Shown in pieces: positions 15,850-26,193 of a DNA stretch of 64,000 nucleotides. A program made the translations under genes and the position numbers. Each line of letters begins with the position of its first letter. Position 1 is the stretch's first letter. Below the pieces are notes generated by a model, which was not told the DNA's origin, did not search any database, and saw only the letters and a list, made by a program, of their open reading frames with translations. The stretch comes from Bacteroidales bacterium (GTDB lineage: Bacteria; Bacteroidota; Bacteroidia; Bacteroidales; NBLH01), in assembly GCA_016937695.1 (NCBI GenBank), contig JAFGWC010000119.1:1-64000 (forward strand), in the 5' to 3' direction.

Positions 15850-18138
15850 TTAGAATAATTCTACTTCAATTTTTTGGATAAATGCAGTAAGGCTATATCT
15901 TTTACCTATTTGTGCTTCTGAAAGAGTTAATAAAACAGAAATTTGATCGCCAAATTTATCAACTATAAATACTTCTGTTCTAGTATTTAAAAGTGTATCA
16001 TCGCCATATTTAAAATATCGACCCATATAATCTTCATCTTTATATTCTTCATTTTCAGGAAGTAACTCAGTTATATGCCTGTTTATAACTTTTTTACCAT
16101 CAATTGACCATAAATCTTCGGCAGCCTTATTGAAAAACTGGATAATATTATCTTGATTAATTGTTACAACAGCATCTAACATTCCAGCCATAGTTTTCTC
16201 ATTAAGAAGTTTAACAGTTTCAATTTCTCTAAACTGTGCTCTCATTTCTTCTCTGGCTTCTCTAAGTTTTTTTGTTAATTCTTCTTGTGATTGTTGTAAT
16301 TTTTCTTCTTGAGCTCTTAATTTTTGGGTTTGTATTTTATTTTCTTCTTCAAATTTAATTTGATTAGTAATCTCATATCCTATATAAACAATTTTCGCAA
16401 TGTCTCCATACATATCTCTAACAATAGAATATGTTCCATGAAACCATTTTTCACCGCCACTTTCAGCAATCATTTTCAATCTTCCTTCGAAAGAAGCTCC
16501 TGCAACAACGTTTTTCCAAATAATTGTAAATTCATTTATTTCAGAAGAATCAATAAAATCAAAAATTGTTTTATCTCTTAACTCATTTCTCTTATATTCA
16601 AGAGCATTTTCAAATTTATCGTTAAAATCAAGCATTTTACCTCCTGGCGAAAATTCAGCTTTTATTGTAGATCTGTTAAGAGCATCAATTTGTCCAGTAT
16701 AATCAAGACTTTGTTTTTTCGCATCAGTTGTATCTATTCCAAGGAAAAGTATTTTTTCAGGATTTCCTTCATGATCTCTAACACTAACATATGTAGCCAT
16801 AGTCCATACATCAGTTCCTTGTTTGGAAACGTGTTTCATGTCGCCTTCAAAATGTTTTCCGCCTTCATTTAGTCTTGCCCAAATATCTTCAAACCATTCA
16901 CGGTCTTTTTCGTTAATAAACATTGAAATATGTTGTCCTTCTACTTCTTTATTTGAGCTATATCCTAATTTTTTTAAAAATTTTGTATTTGCATAAAGCA
17001 AAATTCCTTCAATGGTATATTCAGCTCTAATCATTGTATGATTAACCGAATTCGTGAAGCTTATAAATTGTTCGCTTTGTTTGGCCGCTTCTATCTGAGT
17101 TTTCTTGAGTTTTTCCATACTCTCAAGCATCTCTTTTTCCTGCATTGCCATTTTCTCTTGAGTTCCTCTGGAATCATAAAGCAACTGAGATGTTTGCATA
17201 TTAATTTTCAAACTTGAAATAGTAGATGCGATACTTTCTGCAACTTTTTCAACAAGTTCTATTTCAAATGATTCGAAAGTTTTAAAAGATGCAAGTTCTA
17301 CAGCTCCAAAAACCTTTTCGTTTACTAGAAGTGGAACAATTAGCATACTTCTTGGATTGGATTTACCAAGTCCTGAAGTTATTTCGACATAGCTTTCATT
17401 AACCTCGTCTAAAAAAATTGTTTTTTTCTCTAATATACATGCTCCAACTAGACCTTCTCCCCATTCAAAAACTTTATCGCTAAATTTATTACGTCCATAT
17501 GCAAAAGCTCCTGTTTGTTCAATAATGAGATTTTCAGGTTCAGAATCATTTACAACATATATTCCAACAACTTGAGATTCAAGATATTGTGAAAGATTGC
17601 TAACAACGCTGTAAGAAAGGGCTTCTAAATCGTTACTTGTTTCTCGTAAGATTGCACCAAATTTTGCAATTCCTTCTGTAATCCAATGTCTTTGATCGTC
17701 TTCTTTCTTTCTGAAATTGGCTTCTTCTTCTTTCTGCTTTAATTCATTTCTAAGGTTTACCAATGATTTGGAAAGTTCATTATTCATTCCAAGCACATCA
17801 TCCTCTACAAAATTTCCTTTTCTAAGCTCTTCTGTAAATCTAAAAACACTTTTTGTTTTATCTTTTTCTTGACTTAGTTCTTCAAGCAATTTTTCTTTTG
17901 TGTCGGAATATAATCTTCCAACAAAATAACCAATTATTGTAAATGCAGCGATAACAGAAAAGTCAAAAAGTAAATTTACGGGATTATCTTTATAATATTG
18001 ATATACACCATATAATGAAAAGCGATAAGAATTGTTCAATAATCCGTTGATTATAAAAATTATTCTAATCAGCACTCCAAGTACTAATCCATTTATACTA
18101 TTTCTAATTATATAATCTTTATTTTCGGATTTATTCAT
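15850..18138 (-). CDS. Membrane GAF-PAS-PAS-PAS signalling protein without kinase domain
   Basis: A 762-residue protein with two predicted N-terminal membrane segments (about 15-32 and 55-72), a coiled coil, a GAF domain (about 160-310, with VVGIYVVNDSEPENL and SMLIVPLLVNEKVFGAVELAS), then three PAS domains (about 370-470, 490-600, 645-760). The first two carry PAC-like segments (GNPEKILFLGIDTTD and GDIAKIVYIGYEITN). No HATPase, GGDEF or methyl-accepting domain follows, so output must be through protein contact. It is the last gene of the chemotaxis cluster, after a 197-bp gap from the preceding response regulator. The C-terminus IEVELF resembles the acidic/Phe tails of three other proteins here. 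Confidence 0.82.
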   Translation of the reverse strand: MNKSENKDYIIRNSINGLVLGVLIRIIFIINGLLNNSYRFSLYGVYQYYKDNPVNLLFDFSVIAAFTIIGYFVGRLYSDTKEKLLEELSQEKDKTKSVFRFTEELRKGNFVEDDVLGMNNELSKSLVNLRNELKQKEEEANFRKKEDDQRHWITEGIAKFGAILRETSNDLEALSYSVVSNLSQYLESQVVGIYVVNDSEPENLIIEQTGAFAYGRNKFSDKVFEWGEGLVGACILEKKTIFLDEVNESYVEITSGLGKSNPRSMLIVPLLVNEKVFGAVELASFKTFESFEIELVEKVAESIASTISSLKINMQTSQLLYDSRGTQEKMAMQEKEMLESMEKLKKTQIEAAKQSEQFISFTNSVNHTMIRAEYTIEGILLYANTKFLKKLGYSSNKEVEGQHISMFINEKDREWFEDIWARLNEGGKHFEGDMKHVSKQGTDVWTMATYVSVRDHEGNPEKILFLGIDTTDAKKQSLDYTGQIDALNRSTIKAEFSPGGKMLDFNDKFENALEYKRNELRDKTIFDFIDSSEINEFTIIWKNVVAGASFEGRLKMIAESGGEKWFHGTYSIVRDMYGDIAKIVYIGYEITNQIKFEEENKIQTQKLRAQEEKLQQSQEELTKKLREAREEMRAQFREIETVKLLNEKTMAGMLDAVVTINQDNIIQFFNKAAEDLWSIDGKKVINRHITELLPENEEYKDEDYMGRYFKYGDDTLLNTRTEVFIVDKFGDQISVLLTLSEAQIGKRYSLTAFIQKIEVELF

Positions 18139-18335
18139 GTTTTTTTATTATTGCATTTATCAAAATAATAAGAAATGATATACTTTTTTAATTATTTTAC
18201 AAATACTGTACAAATTAGTAATAATAATAAAAAAAAATGATTTTTTAAACATAACTTTAAAAAAATCACAAATAGTTTACTTTTACAAATATTAATAAAA
18301 ATTTTCAGAAAGATAAATTTTTAACAAACAAAAAG

Positions 18336-18713
18336 TTAATGTTTTAGATATTTATCAATAAGTTTACTAAGTTTATCCACAGAATAAGGTTTCGAAACAA
18401 TTTCATTAAATCCTGCAGTATTAATATCGTCGCCATAGTCGGTAGGATTATGTGCGGTTAGTGCAATAACCGGAAGTTGACTTGTATTACTTTGCATCTC
18501 TTTTCTTATGTATCTTACTGTTTCTATACCATTCATTACAGGCATTTCTATATCAAGAAAAACCATCCCAAATACTTCAGTTTCTAATAATTTTATTGCT
18601 TTTTGTCCATCAGCAGCAGACTCAGAGTCAATTCCCAAGCTTTCCAGAGTTGAGCTTAATAGAAGTCTATTTGAAAATATATCATCAACGATTAATATTT
18701 TATTAGTTTTCAT
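18336..18713 (-). CDS. Single-domain response regulator (CheY/receiver)
   Basis: A 125-residue receiver domain. KILIVDD carries the acidic pair (Asp10-Asp11), Asp54 in VFLDIEMPVMNG is the phosphorylation site, ALTAHN has the switch Thr, and SKPYS has the conserved Lys. There is no output domain. It is the second single-domain regulator in the cluster; its insertion TDYGDDINTAG and its greater similarity to hybrid-kinase receivers distinguish it from the CheY at 28308. It lies 23 bp after the DUF4407 gene and could serve as a second CheY, a phosphate sink, or a partner of the GAF/PAS protein. Confidence 0.9.
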   Translation of the reverse strand: MKTNKILIVDDIFSNRLLLSSTLESLGIDSESAADGQKAIKLLETEVFGMVFLDIEMPVMNGIETVRYIRKEMQSNTSQLPVIALTAHNPTDYGDDINTAGFNEIVSKPYSVDKLSKLIDKYLKH

Positions 18714-18736
18714 CTCAAAATTATTAAAAATAATAA

Positions 18737-20005
18737 TTATTCTTCTCTTACATCAATTTTTTCAATATTCTCTTCAACTTTATCGTCAATGTTTTCTTGT
18801 TCAATTATCTCTTCTAAGTATAAAGTTTTAATTTCTTTTTGTTTCCAAAGCTTTATAGCTTCTTGATTTATTTCTTCTTTTGCATCTTCAATTTGTTTAA
18901 TTAAACTTTCATTGTTTCTTTTCTCAGAATCAACTTGAAGGATGTTTTTTTGTTGAAGTAGTTCTATATAATTATTAGCTAATGTTTTAGCTTTTATCTT
19001 TTGCTTTTTGTATTCAACCATTTTTTCATACTCTTCTTTTTCTATAAGCTCATCATAAGCTCCTCTTCTTGATAATAATTTAACTAATACTGGTGCTGAT
19101 TCAATTAAAACAAAAAGCAAGAATATAAACCAACTAGCATATTTAACAGTACTACTTTTATTGCTTAACACCGACATTGCTTCTAATCTGGCTAAAAGTC
19201 CATCTGCATTTTTTATTTCAGTTTCACTTAATTTTAGTTGCTGATTTTTTATTTTAGAAAGTTCATCTATTTGTTTATTGTTTTTTTCTATTAATAAATT
19301 GTTTCTTTTACTTAATTGTGTCAATTCATAGTCGATTTTGTCATATTCTTGTTTTTTTTCTATATAAACAGGTCCTTTTCCAATTACACCGGTTGGGCTT
19401 TTCCCTTCTGCTTCGACTATAATCATATCAAATAACTTCTTACGAAATTCTTCTTTTACTATTATTTCATTTTTTAATTTAAGATTTTCGTTTTTTAAAA
19501 CATCTATTTCATTAAATTCCTGTCCTACTAAATCACTGTATTTAAGCGTATTCTCAACTGTTAAGTTTTGTAATACTCCATTAATTTCTTTTTCAAAAAG
19601 TTTTAATTCTAATGGTTTTGAAATAACAACTGCAAGTAAAACAGCAAGCAATAATCTGGGTATTGAAAATAATAATTCAGAAAAAACTTTTTCTTCTTTT
19701 TTAAGACTAGAAACAATAAACCAATCAAGAAAAAATATCAAAATTCCCCAAAAGACACCAAATATAATTGAAATTGCGAGAGAATTAAAAATCATGAATA
19801 ACGCATAAAATCCTGTAATAGATGCCATTATGCCTGTTAGAAAGATAATTACGCCAATCCCCAAAAACTTATTATAATCGGTAGGGCAACTTTTTAATAA
19901 ATACAATCTGGCTCCTGAGCACCAACTAAAGAATCTGTAAAAAAATCCCATTTTTATATTACCTATATACATTGTATCAGGCTCACTGTTAATAGTTTCT
20001 TCCAT
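18737..20005 (-). CDS. DUF4407 membrane protein with long coiled coil
   Basis: A 422-residue protein matching DUF4407. Hydrophobic segments lie at about 44-65, 70-95, 110-130 (two closely spaced pairs) and 290-310. A long periplasm-or-cytoplasm coiled coil occupies about 140-280 (LKNENLKLKNEIIVKEEFRKK, YELTQLSKRNN). A charged helical tail follows 310. The function of DUF4407 is not established. Its place between CheB and a response regulator, in the same orientation and 42 bp from cheB, suggests a role in the sensory system, perhaps as a membrane scaffold; this is inference from position only. Confidence 0.8.
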   Translation of the reverse strand: MEETINSEPDTMYIGNIKMGFFYRFFSWCSGARLYLLKSCPTDYNKFLGIGVIIFLTGIMASITGFYALFMIFNSLAISIIFGVFWGILIFFLDWFIVSSLKKEEKVFSELLFSIPRLLLAVLLAVVISKPLELKLFEKEINGVLQNLTVENTLKYSDLVGQEFNEIDVLKNENLKLKNEIIVKEEFRKKLFDMIIVEAEGKSPTGVIGKGPVYIEKKQEYDKIDYELTQLSKRNNLLIEKNNKQIDELSKIKNQQLKLSETEIKNADGLLARLEAMSVLSNKSSTVKYASWFIFLLFVLIESAPVLVKLLSRRGAYDELIEKEEYEKMVEYKKQKIKAKTLANNYIELLQQKNILQVDSEKRNNESLIKQIEDAKEEINQEAIKLWKQKEIKTLYLEEIIEQENIDDKVEENIEKIDVREE

Positions 20006-20047
20006 AAATATTACTTTTGAAGAACAAATTTAATAAAATTAAACTAA

Positions 20048-21130
<1,083 letters not shown>

Positions 21131-21151
21131 CTAAATTATCCCTTTCTACAA

Positions 21152-21182
21152 CAAATCTATAAAATTTTAAGCTATTTTGCAA
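21152..21182 (-). promoter_or_regulatory. Possible internal promoter before cheB
   Basis: On the minus strand TTG (21180-21182) and TAGATTTG (21152-21159) are 20 bp apart, close to the Bacteroidetes -33/-7 arrangement. The -7 ends 21 bp before the cheB ATG. Confidence 0.4.
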
Positions 21183-21203
21183 TTGATGATTCTTGTTTTT
21201 TGA

Positions 21204-21680
21204 TTATTTCTTTTCACCAACATATTTCTGTCTTACTTCACCAGTATAGGTATCAAAAATAATTTTTCTTCCTAGTTTTCCGCCTAAACTTGAACTTAGA
21301 ATCTGTATATTTTCTTCGTGAAGTATGTCTTTTGCAATACGAATATTTCTTTCGCCAATCATAAACTGGTTTATGTTTGTGGCAATTATCTCGGCACCTC
21401 CAAAAATTTTAGCTTTAATGTTAGATCTAGAGCTACCAAGAGCTTCCAACTTTTCAATTATTTTTTTTATTGCAATATTTCCATATCGTGGAGAAGCAAG
21501 TCCTTGTCCATTCCATAGAGGTAACATAAAATGATTCATTCCACCAATTTTTATAACAGGGTCGTATAAACAAACAGCAACACATGAACCTAATATTGTA
21601 GTAATATAGTAAGGTTCTGTATTTGCAAAAATTGCGCCCGGATATAAAAAATGTTTTGGTCTTTCCATATTATGAAACAT
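21204..21680 (-). CDS. cheD: Chemoreceptor glutamine deamidase CheD
   Basis: A 158-residue CheD-family protein that deamidates receptor glutamines. The catalytic Cys33 lies in TTILGSCVAVCLYD, His50 in IGGMNHFMLP, and Thr27/28 precedes them as in characterised CheD. GNIAIKKIIEKLEALG and KIFGGAEI are typical of the fold. The start overlaps the stop of the upstream kinase-like gene as TAATG, implying translational coupling; a second Met at residue 5 is an alternative start. Confidence 0.93.
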   Translation of the reverse strand: MFHNMERPKHFLYPGAIFANTEPYYITTILGSCVAVCLYDPVIKIGGMNHFMLPLWNGQGLASPRYGNIAIKKIIEKLEALGSSRSNIKAKIFGGAEIIATNINQFMIGERNIRIAKDILHEENIQILSSSLGGKLGRKIIFDTYTGEVRQKYVGEKK

Positions 21681-22573
21681 TAAAAAATTTCATCATCACC
21701 AAAAATCATTTCATTTCCATCTGCAGAGAAAGAACCTGTTTCTTGATCAGGTTCGGGTATTGATACTGTGAAGACAGTGCCTGAATTTTTTTCGCTTTTT
21801 ATTTTTATATCTCCATCTAAAAAATCTAATATGGCTTTATTAATAGATAAACCTAGACCATGTCCTCTATTTAAAGAATTAATACCACTATCTAATCTTT
21901 TAAATCTATCAAAAATTACTTGCTGATTTTTTTCGGAAATACCAATTCCAAAATCTTGAACTGAAATAAATAACTCTTTTCCTTCGAGCCATCTTCTTAT
22001 AATAATTTTATTGTTTTTACTGAATTTTACAGCATTATCAACCAAATTAGATAAAATAATTCTAAGTTTTTCTGAATCTGTTTTAAATGTAAAACTTCGG
22101 TCTTCACCGTTATCAGTAATAAATTCAAATTTCAATTGTTTTTTTTCAGTTTCAGGAGTGAAAGACTCAATAACAGATTCAATAAGTTGATCGACTTTTA
22201 CATTTGAAACTTCCATAAATAATTCACCTGATTCAATTTCAGCAGCGACAAAAATATTTTTTAGCTGAAAATCAAGATTAAAAGCTTCTGAATGTATTAA
22301 TCTAGCCATTCTATTAACTTTTTCCCAGTCGCCTTCTTTTACAAGCGTGATATTTTTTGAAAGAACAACAATTGAAGTAAAAGGATTAACTATTTCATTC
22401 GTTATATTTGAAATAAAATGGCTTTTAAGTGCTTCAGATTCACCTAGTTTTTTATTAACTTCCTTGAGTTCTTTTGTCAGCTTTTCTAATTTCTCCAATG
22501 AGTTTTTCTTTTCTTCAAACCTAATCTTTAACTCTTCGATTAAAAGTTCGTCAGTTATTTTTATATTACTCAT
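21680..22573 (-). CDS. Histidine-kinase-like protein lacking the phosphoacceptor histidine
   Basis: A 297-residue soluble protein with an N-terminal coiled coil (about 10-48), a HisKA-like helix pair and a HATPase domain (about 150-272). The ATP site looks intact: N-box LSNLVDNAVKFSKNN, G1 VQDFGIGISEK, F-box VIFDRFKRL, G2 GHGLGLSINKA and a final GTVFTVSIP. The H-box reads FISNITNEIVNPFTS where SHEIRTPL-type sequence is expected, so Asn59 replaces the phosphorylated His. It may therefore be a pseudokinase or an ATP-dependent scaffold. The C-terminus GDDEIF is acidic and ends in Phe, like the MCP. It sits between cheR (20 bp upstream) and cheD (TAATG overlap). Confidence 0.85.
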   Translation of the reverse strand: MSNIKITDELLIEELKIRFEEKKNSLEKLEKLTKELKEVNKKLGESEALKSHFISNITNEIVNPFTSIVVLSKNITLVKEGDWEKVNRMARLIHSEAFNLDFQLKNIFVAAEIESGELFMEVSNVKVDQLIESVIESFTPETEKKQLKFEFITDNGEDRSFTFKTDSEKLRIILSNLVDNAVKFSKNNKIIIRRWLEGKELFISVQDFGIGISEKNQQVIFDRFKRLDSGINSLNRGHGLGLSINKAILDFLDGDIKIKSEKNSGTVFTVSIPEPDQETGSFSADGNEMIFGDDEIF

Positions 22574-22593
22574 TTTATAATGTTTTAAATATA

Positions 22594-23439
22594 TTATTCT
22601 CTTATATAAATTGTTGGTTTAACTTGCTTTAAAGGAGCTTCAATATTTGTAATTGACTCTGAATGCCCTAAGAAAAAATATCCTCCTGGTTTTAAATTAT
22701 TACATAATTTATTAATAACTTTTTCTTGAGTTTCTCTATCGAAATAAATAAGTACATTTCGGCAAAAAATTATATCAAACTTTTCATTTACAGCATAATG
22801 GTCATCCATAAAATTTAATCTTTGATATTTTGTCTTTTTTCTGAGATTAGCATTAACTTTTACAAGTTTCTTTGATTTATCTTTGCTTTTCATTAAATAC
22901 TTTCTCTTTATATCTATAGGAATCATGGAAACAGCTTCCTCCGGATATACTGCATCAAATGCTTTTTTTAGCACAATTGTTGACAAATCTGTTCCAAAAA
23001 TTGAAAAATCGAATCCTGGATTTTTCGATGCGAATTCGCTTAAAACGATTGCAAGTGTATATACTTCTTGACCGCTGGAACAACCGGCACTCCATAGTTT
23101 AACAAATTTATTTTCCTTATATATTTTAGAAAGCACTTCATTTGTCAAATAATCAAAATGTGTTGCTTCTCTATAAAAATCCGTTTTATTAGTAGAAACA
23201 ACATCCATCATATGAACTACTTCTTCTTGTCCATCTTTACTGAAAACAAAATCTACATATTCCTTAAAAGTATATATTTTTAAAGCTCTAAGTCTTTTCT
23301 GCAACCTACTTTGAAGCATAATTCTTTTAGCAGGAGGCATTTTTATACCATATCTAGTATATATAAATTTACTTAATTTATCAAACTCAATATCAGTAAG
23401 TTTTGCTGCAAATATTTTCTGTAGGTCTATTTCTTCCAT
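22594..23439 (-). CDS. cheR: Chemotaxis protein methyltransferase CheR
   Basis: A 281-residue SAM-dependent glutamate O-methyltransferase acting on receptors. The N-terminal helical domain includes YTRYGIKMPPAKRIMLQSRL. The catalytic domain shows STNKTDFYRE (usually TNET), the SAM motif LWSAGCSSGQEVYTLAIVL, IFGTDLS, and FDIIFCRNVLIYFD followed by PGGYFFLGHSES. All are CheR hallmarks. It lies 18 bp after the MCP gene, the only receptor in the cluster and its probable substrate. Confidence 0.95.
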   Translation of the reverse strand: MEEIDLQKIFAAKLTDIEFDKLSKFIYTRYGIKMPPAKRIMLQSRLQKRLRALKIYTFKEYVDFVFSKDGQEEVVHMMDVVSTNKTDFYREATHFDYLTNEVLSKIYKENKFVKLWSAGCSSGQEVYTLAIVLSEFASKNPGFDFSIFGTDLSTIVLKKAFDAVYPEEAVSMIPIDIKRKYLMKSKDKSKKLVKVNANLRKKTKYQRLNFMDDHYAVNEKFDIIFCRNVLIYFDRETQEKVINKLCNNLKPGGYFFLGHSESITNIEAPLKQVKPTIYIRE

Positions 23440-23457
23440 AAAGAAAAAAAATATTCA

Positions 23458-25638
23458 TTAAAACTTTTCAAATTCATCATCACTATCTTCATTCCCAAGA
23501 TTAAAATTGAATCCTCTTTTTATGTCTTTAGGTTCTTTCGGCAATATTTCTTGCGTTTTAGAAATTTTCTTTTCTATTTTGGATTCAAAATCTATTTTAA
23601 AATCTTTATTTTCTTTTTGTTCCAATTTTTCATCATATTCATTGTCATCTTCAATTTCTTTCATATCAGATTCAAAATCAGAAAAATCATTAATTTCTTC
23701 TTTGTATTTATAATTAGAATTATCTATATCATCTTCATTTTGGGCAAAATCATTATTTTCTTTTTCATTATTTTCTTTATCTAAATTGAAAAACCCAATG
23801 AGCTTAGTTAATTCATCGGCATATGAATTAAGAGCTTCAACGTTCATTGCAAGTTGTTCTGCACTGGCTGCATTTTGTTGAGTAACATTGTTTAATTGTT
23901 GTAAAGCATTGTTAATCTGATCAGTACCAGCTCTTTGCTCAAGACTTGCATTTGTGATTTCTTGAACTAAAAGTGCTGTTTTTTTAATATCCGGTACGAT
24001 TTGGTCTAATAATTCTCCTGATTTTTTTGCACTTATAAAGCTTTTACTTGTTATATCATTAATATCGGCAGCAGCAACTTTTGAATTATCTGCTAATTTA
24101 CCAACTTCTTTAGCAACTACTCCAAAACCTTTTCCATATTGTCCAGCTCTAGCAGCTTCAACAGAAGCATTAAGAGCAAGTATATTTGTTTGAAAAGCAA
24201 TATCTCCAATTATAGATATTTTTTTTGCTATATCACCCATTGCACTGGTTGTAGCAATAACATTTTTACTACTAATTTCAATACCTGTTGCTGATTTTTG
24301 TGCCATAGCATCTGCTAGTTTTGAATTTTCAGCATTTTGTTCGATATTAGCATTAAGCTGCTCCATAGAGGCAGAAACCTCTTCGGTAGAGGAAGCTTGT
24401 TCTGATGCACCTTCGGATAATTTTATTGCTGTTTCAGATAAGGCATTACCAGATTTATATAAGTCTTCTGTTGTTTTTTTAATGTTTTTTATTATTTCAA
24501 AAAACTTATCAACCATTGTTTGCAAGGATTGGCTTAAATCTTCAATTTCATCATTACCGACAACTTCAAAACTCACGTCTAAATTTCCTTGTGCTACTTT
24601 TTCTGCAATTTTGGATAATTTAAAAATTCTGGTTATAATTTTATTTGTATATATATATGCAATTGATAGCGCAAGAAGTAAAATTAATGAAACTAACCCT
24701 ATTCTTTTTCCAAGTAACCAATTTGTGTCTTTAAGTACTGATTTTTCAGGTACTTTTATTATAACATACCACGCTTTGTCAACTCCTTCAAAATTAACAG
24801 GAACTGTAAATTTAAAATCTCCTTCTTCGAGAACTTCAATTTCATTAAAGTTCTCGAATAAATCATCTTTTTGATATCCATTTATGATATCAGTGATATT
24901 TTTTCCAACATTGGCTTTATTTTTATTATCTGCATTTATAATTCCACCGTCAGAAACAATAAATATTTGGGCTGCTCCATTAAATAGTTCAGTGTTTGAA
25001 ATATAGTTTTGAATCCAATCAATTGAAATATCAACACCTAATACTCCTGAAATTTCATTGTTACTATATATAGCCTTGCCGTATGAAATCATTAGTAAAG
25101 AATCTCCTTCAAGAAAATCTTTATAGGGCTCAGTAAAAATTTGTCCATTATGTTGTTTTAAATAAGAAACAACATCAGATTTAAAATTGTAGTTCCATCT
25201 ATCTAAATATGAATAAACACCTTTTTTATTTATATATTTAAATGAAGTTAAAGTTTCATTAGTTCCACTATTATCAATTTTATTAAAATGATTAGGTAAA
25301 AAATTCAAAAAAACTGTCAGGACTTGTTTGTTTTCAATCAAAAATTTATTTTCCATTTGGTGTATTTGTTCTAAATCAAAATTACTTACACCATTTTCAT
25401 CCATTGTAGAAGACAATATATCTGTAAAAGTATTTAGTGCTTTAAAAACCTGATTTAAGTCTTGTCCAATGCCTTTAGAATAAATTTCAGCATTAGTTTT
25501 TGCATTAGTTTTTGCAAGTATTATTGCATCATCTCTCAACTTTAATGAAGAAATAATTATAACAATTATTATTGGAACTAAAACACTTAAGCCTATTATT
25601 GATATTAATTTCGTTCTTATTGAACCTGTATTTTTCAT
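23458..25638 (-). CDS. Methyl-accepting chemotaxis protein with dCache-type sensor and acidic tail
   Basis: A 726-residue chemoreceptor. TM1 is at about 13-32. A periplasmic sensor of about 270 residues with dCache features (SYGKAIYSNNEISGVLGVDIS, DKAWYVIIKVPE) is followed by TM2 at about 307-327, a HAMP domain (about 330-382) and the signalling domain. The hairpin tip reads GQYGKGFGVVAKEVGKLADNS, with Lys for the usual Arg in GxGFAVVA. About 100 highly acidic, probably disordered residues follow and end in DDEFEKF. EFEKF fits the loose CheR-docking pentapeptide pattern (x, aromatic, x, x, aromatic). The ligand is unknown; dCache domains often bind amino acids or organic acids. Confidence 0.93.
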   Translation of the reverse strand: MKNTGSIRTKLISIIGLSVLVPIIIVIIISSLKLRDDAIILAKTNAKTNAEIYSKGIGQDLNQVFKALNTFTDILSSTMDENGVSNFDLEQIHQMENKFLIENKQVLTVFLNFLPNHFNKIDNSGTNETLTSFKYINKKGVYSYLDRWNYNFKSDVVSYLKQHNGQIFTEPYKDFLEGDSLLMISYGKAIYSNNEISGVLGVDISIDWIQNYISNTELFNGAAQIFIVSDGGIINADNKNKANVGKNITDIINGYQKDDLFENFNEIEVLEEGDFKFTVPVNFEGVDKAWYVIIKVPEKSVLKDTNWLLGKRIGLVSLILLLALSIAYIYTNKIITRIFKLSKIAEKVAQGNLDVSFEVVGNDEIEDLSQSLQTMVDKFFEIIKNIKKTTEDLYKSGNALSETAIKLSEGASEQASSTEEVSASMEQLNANIEQNAENSKLADAMAQKSATGIEISSKNVIATTSAMGDIAKKISIIGDIAFQTNILALNASVEAARAGQYGKGFGVVAKEVGKLADNSKVAAADINDITSKSFISAKKSGELLDQIVPDIKKTALLVQEITNASLEQRAGTDQINNALQQLNNVTQQNAASAEQLAMNVEALNSYADELTKLIGFFNLDKENNEKENNDFAQNEDDIDNSNYKYKEEINDFSDFESDMKEIEDDNEYDEKLEQKENKDFKIDFESKIEKKISKTQEILPKEPKDIKRGFNFNLGNEDSDDEFEKF

Positions 25639-25687
25639 TATATTTTTTTGTTAAATTTTTGTTTCAAATATCATCCTTGTTAATTCA

Positions 25688-26182
25688 CTATGTTTCAGGC
25701 ATATCATCAAGAAGCATAGATGCATGATCGAATGCAAAAATTTTATCCATATCAAGAATCATTATAAATTTATCTTTTGATTTTAAAAGTCCTGTAATAA
25801 ATTCTGATTTATATTTAGTTCCTACACTTAACGGCGGTTGAATTTCATTTTCTTTAACTTCTATTACTTCCTCAACAGAGTCAACTATTGCACCAACTTC
25901 AACCATTTCATTATCGATAAGTACTTCTAAAACAAGAATACATGTTTCTTTTGTATTTTCAGATATAATTTCATTAAATTTCATTCTTATATCGATAACA
26001 CCAAGAACACTACCTCTAAGGTTAATAACGCCTTTTAGAACATCACTAGATTTAGGGACTTTAGTTATAGGCACTAATTCCAAAATATTTAAAACCTTAC
26101 TAACATGTACAGCAAAAAACTCATCGCTTAATTTAAACGAAAGGTAAGAATTCGTTAATTGATCAATATCTTCATCTATCAT
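25688..26182 (-). CDS. cheW: Chemotaxis adaptor protein CheW
   Basis: A 164-residue CheW-fold adaptor linking receptor and CheA. Visible are YLSFKLSDEFFAVHVSKVLNILEL, the conserved ITKVPKSSDVLKGVINLRGSVLGVIDIR, the EVIEVKENEI region and FIMILDMDKIF near the end. It is a single domain of normal length, 11 bp after cheA and 49 bp before the MCP gene, so the signalling-complex core is encoded contiguously. Confidence 0.95.
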   Translation of the reverse strand: MIDEDIDQLTNSYLSFKLSDEFFAVHVSKVLNILELVPITKVPKSSDVLKGVINLRGSVLGVIDIRMKFNEIISENTKETCILVLEVLIDNEMVEVGAIVDSVEEVIEVKENEIQPPLSVGTKYKSEFITGLLKSKDKFIMILDMDKIFAFDHASMLLDDMPET

Positions 26183-26193
26183 AATACTAATAT

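Noticed and set aside
21318-21534. Two plus-strand ORFs inside cheD
   Set aside because: Shadows in other frames of cheD.
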